Below are positions 5,608-6,129 of a stretch of 6,129 nucleotides of DNA, in pieces. Every line of letters begins with the position of its first letter. Position 1 is the first letter of the stretch. Below the pieces are notes generated by a model. That model saw only the letters and a list, made by a program, of their open reading frames with translations, made no database searches and had not been told where the DNA came from. The position numbers and the translations under genes are program-made. Source of the stretch: Komagataeibacter kakiaceti JCM 25156 (GTDB taxonomy: Bacteria > Pseudomonadota > Alphaproteobacteria > Acetobacterales > Acetobacteraceae); NCBI RefSeq assembly GCF_000613305.1, contig NZ_BAIO01000119.1, positions 1 to 6,129 of the forward strand. Reading direction: 5' to 3'.

Positions 5608-6129
5608 TCAGTTGTGGTGGAGATAGAATTCCACCGGAACCGTGAGTGTGATGAGTTCGCCTGCGATACTGTCCGGCGGGATGGGTAGCGGCTGGGCGCG
5701 TTTGGGGAGCGCTATGGCTTCCTGGTCCAGCAGCGCATGACCGGAACTGCTCGCCAGCGTCACTGAAAGCACATGACCCTTGCGGTCCATGGAGAAGGTC
5801 ACGGTGGGCACGCCTTCCTGATGGTCGGCCATGGCGTCGGATGGGTAGCGCTTGAACTTTTCAAGCTGCGCCAGCAGCGCGCCCTGCCAGGTCACCGGGT
5901 CATGCGACGCATGGGCCGATGACGAACCGGGAGCGGGGGCGGCCTGTGTCGGCGCCGGTGGCGCTTCTGTGGAGGGCGGTGCGGTTGTGGCCTCGGCGGG
6001 CGGCGTTTTGTCCGGGATCGGCTTTTTGAGCATTGGCACCGGCTTGCTCTTCCTGACGATCTTGCGCGGCTTCTCGGGCTTGCGGCGACGGGCTGCGATT
6101 GGGCGCGGGCGACGGCGGGGCCGTGATCT
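5608..6129 (-). CDS. tonB: TonB energy-transducer, C-terminal part (N-terminus beyond the right edge)
   Basis: Periplasm-spanning protein that couples the proton motive force of ExbBD to outer-membrane receptors, presumably the heme receptor here. The frame is open from the right edge to the TGA at 5608-5610, 173 codons; the N-terminal membrane anchor is missing. The visible part begins with an Arg/Lys/Pro-rich stretch (RSRPRRRPRP, then RKPEKPRK), followed by a Pro/Ala linker and then the C-terminal domain: W near the start of QGALLAQLEKFKRYP, then VPTVTFSMDRKGHVLSVTL, the SSG motif, LLDQEAIALPKRAQPLPIPP and a final strand VPVEFYL. The YP, SSG and P-L-P positions are those of the TonB C-terminal family. 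A GTG at 6039-6037 is not taken as the start, because the proline-rich linker continues in frame upstream of it. The Fur-like gene follows after 32 bp. Co-location suggests a TonB dedicated to heme uptake. Confidence 0.9.
   Translation of the reverse strand, partial: RSRPRRRPRPIAARRRKPEKPRKIVRKSKPVPMLKKPIPDKTPPAEATTAPPSTEAPPAPTQAAPAPGSSSAHASHDPVTWQGALLAQLEKFKRYPSDAMADHQEGVPTVTFSMDRKGHVLSVTLASSSGHALLDQEAIALPKRAQPLPIPPDSIAGELITLTVPVEFYLHHN

Noticed and set aside
6037..6039. GTG as the start codon of tonB
   Set aside because: The frame continues upstream to the window edge with a proline/arginine-rich linker typical of TonB, and no membrane anchor follows the GTG.
1..6129. CRISPR arrays, tRNA or rRNA genes, insertion sequences
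   Set aside because: No spaced direct repeats, cloverleaf-like segments, terminal inverted repeats or transposase-like frames were seen.

Overview
The window is most of a heme-iron acquisition locus from a GC-rich proteobacterium. Gene order, codon bias and protein character fit an alphaproteobacterium, and the Acetobacteraceae (acetic acid bacteria such as Komagataeibacter or Gluconacetobacter) look most likely. The taxonomic guess rests on recollection of similar proteins, not on a search.

Left half (1-4115, minus strand): a tightly packed operon read right to left. It encodes a TonB-dependent heme/hemoglobin outer-membrane receptor (4115-1794), a periplasmic heme-binding protein HmuT (1794-865) and a FecCD-type inner-membrane permease HmuU (868-1). 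HmuU has no stop codon before the left edge. The receptor stop and hmuT start share one base (TGATG), and the hmuT stop and hmuU start overlap by four (ATGA), so translation is probably coupled. The expected ATPase gene (hmuV) would lie just beyond the left edge.

Centre (4116-4307): a divergent 192-bp intergenic region. It holds a perfect 21-bp palindrome containing the 19-bp consensus Fur box, overlapped by a second 15-bp perfect palindrome, next to the receptor start codon. On the other side, on the plus strand, lies a biliverdin-type heme oxygenase (4308-4913) that would open imported heme and release iron.

Right part (4914-6129): a 143-bp convergent gap with a hairpin, then two minus-strand genes. 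A divergent Fur-superfamily regulator (5575-5057) keeps the Fur-like fold signature but lacks the histidine and cysteine metal ligands of the family. Upstream of it is the C-terminal part of a TonB energy transducer (6129-5608), which runs off the right edge. exbB/exbD may follow outside the window.

Together: TonB energises the receptor, the receptor passes heme to HmuT, HmuU (with HmuV) moves it into the cytoplasm, and heme oxygenase frees the iron. Canonical Fur from elsewhere in the genome probably represses the receptor operon and perhaps heme oxygenase. The role of the local Fur-like protein is unknown and is the most unusual element here. The overall system is a known type, and I do not see an undescribed machinery.
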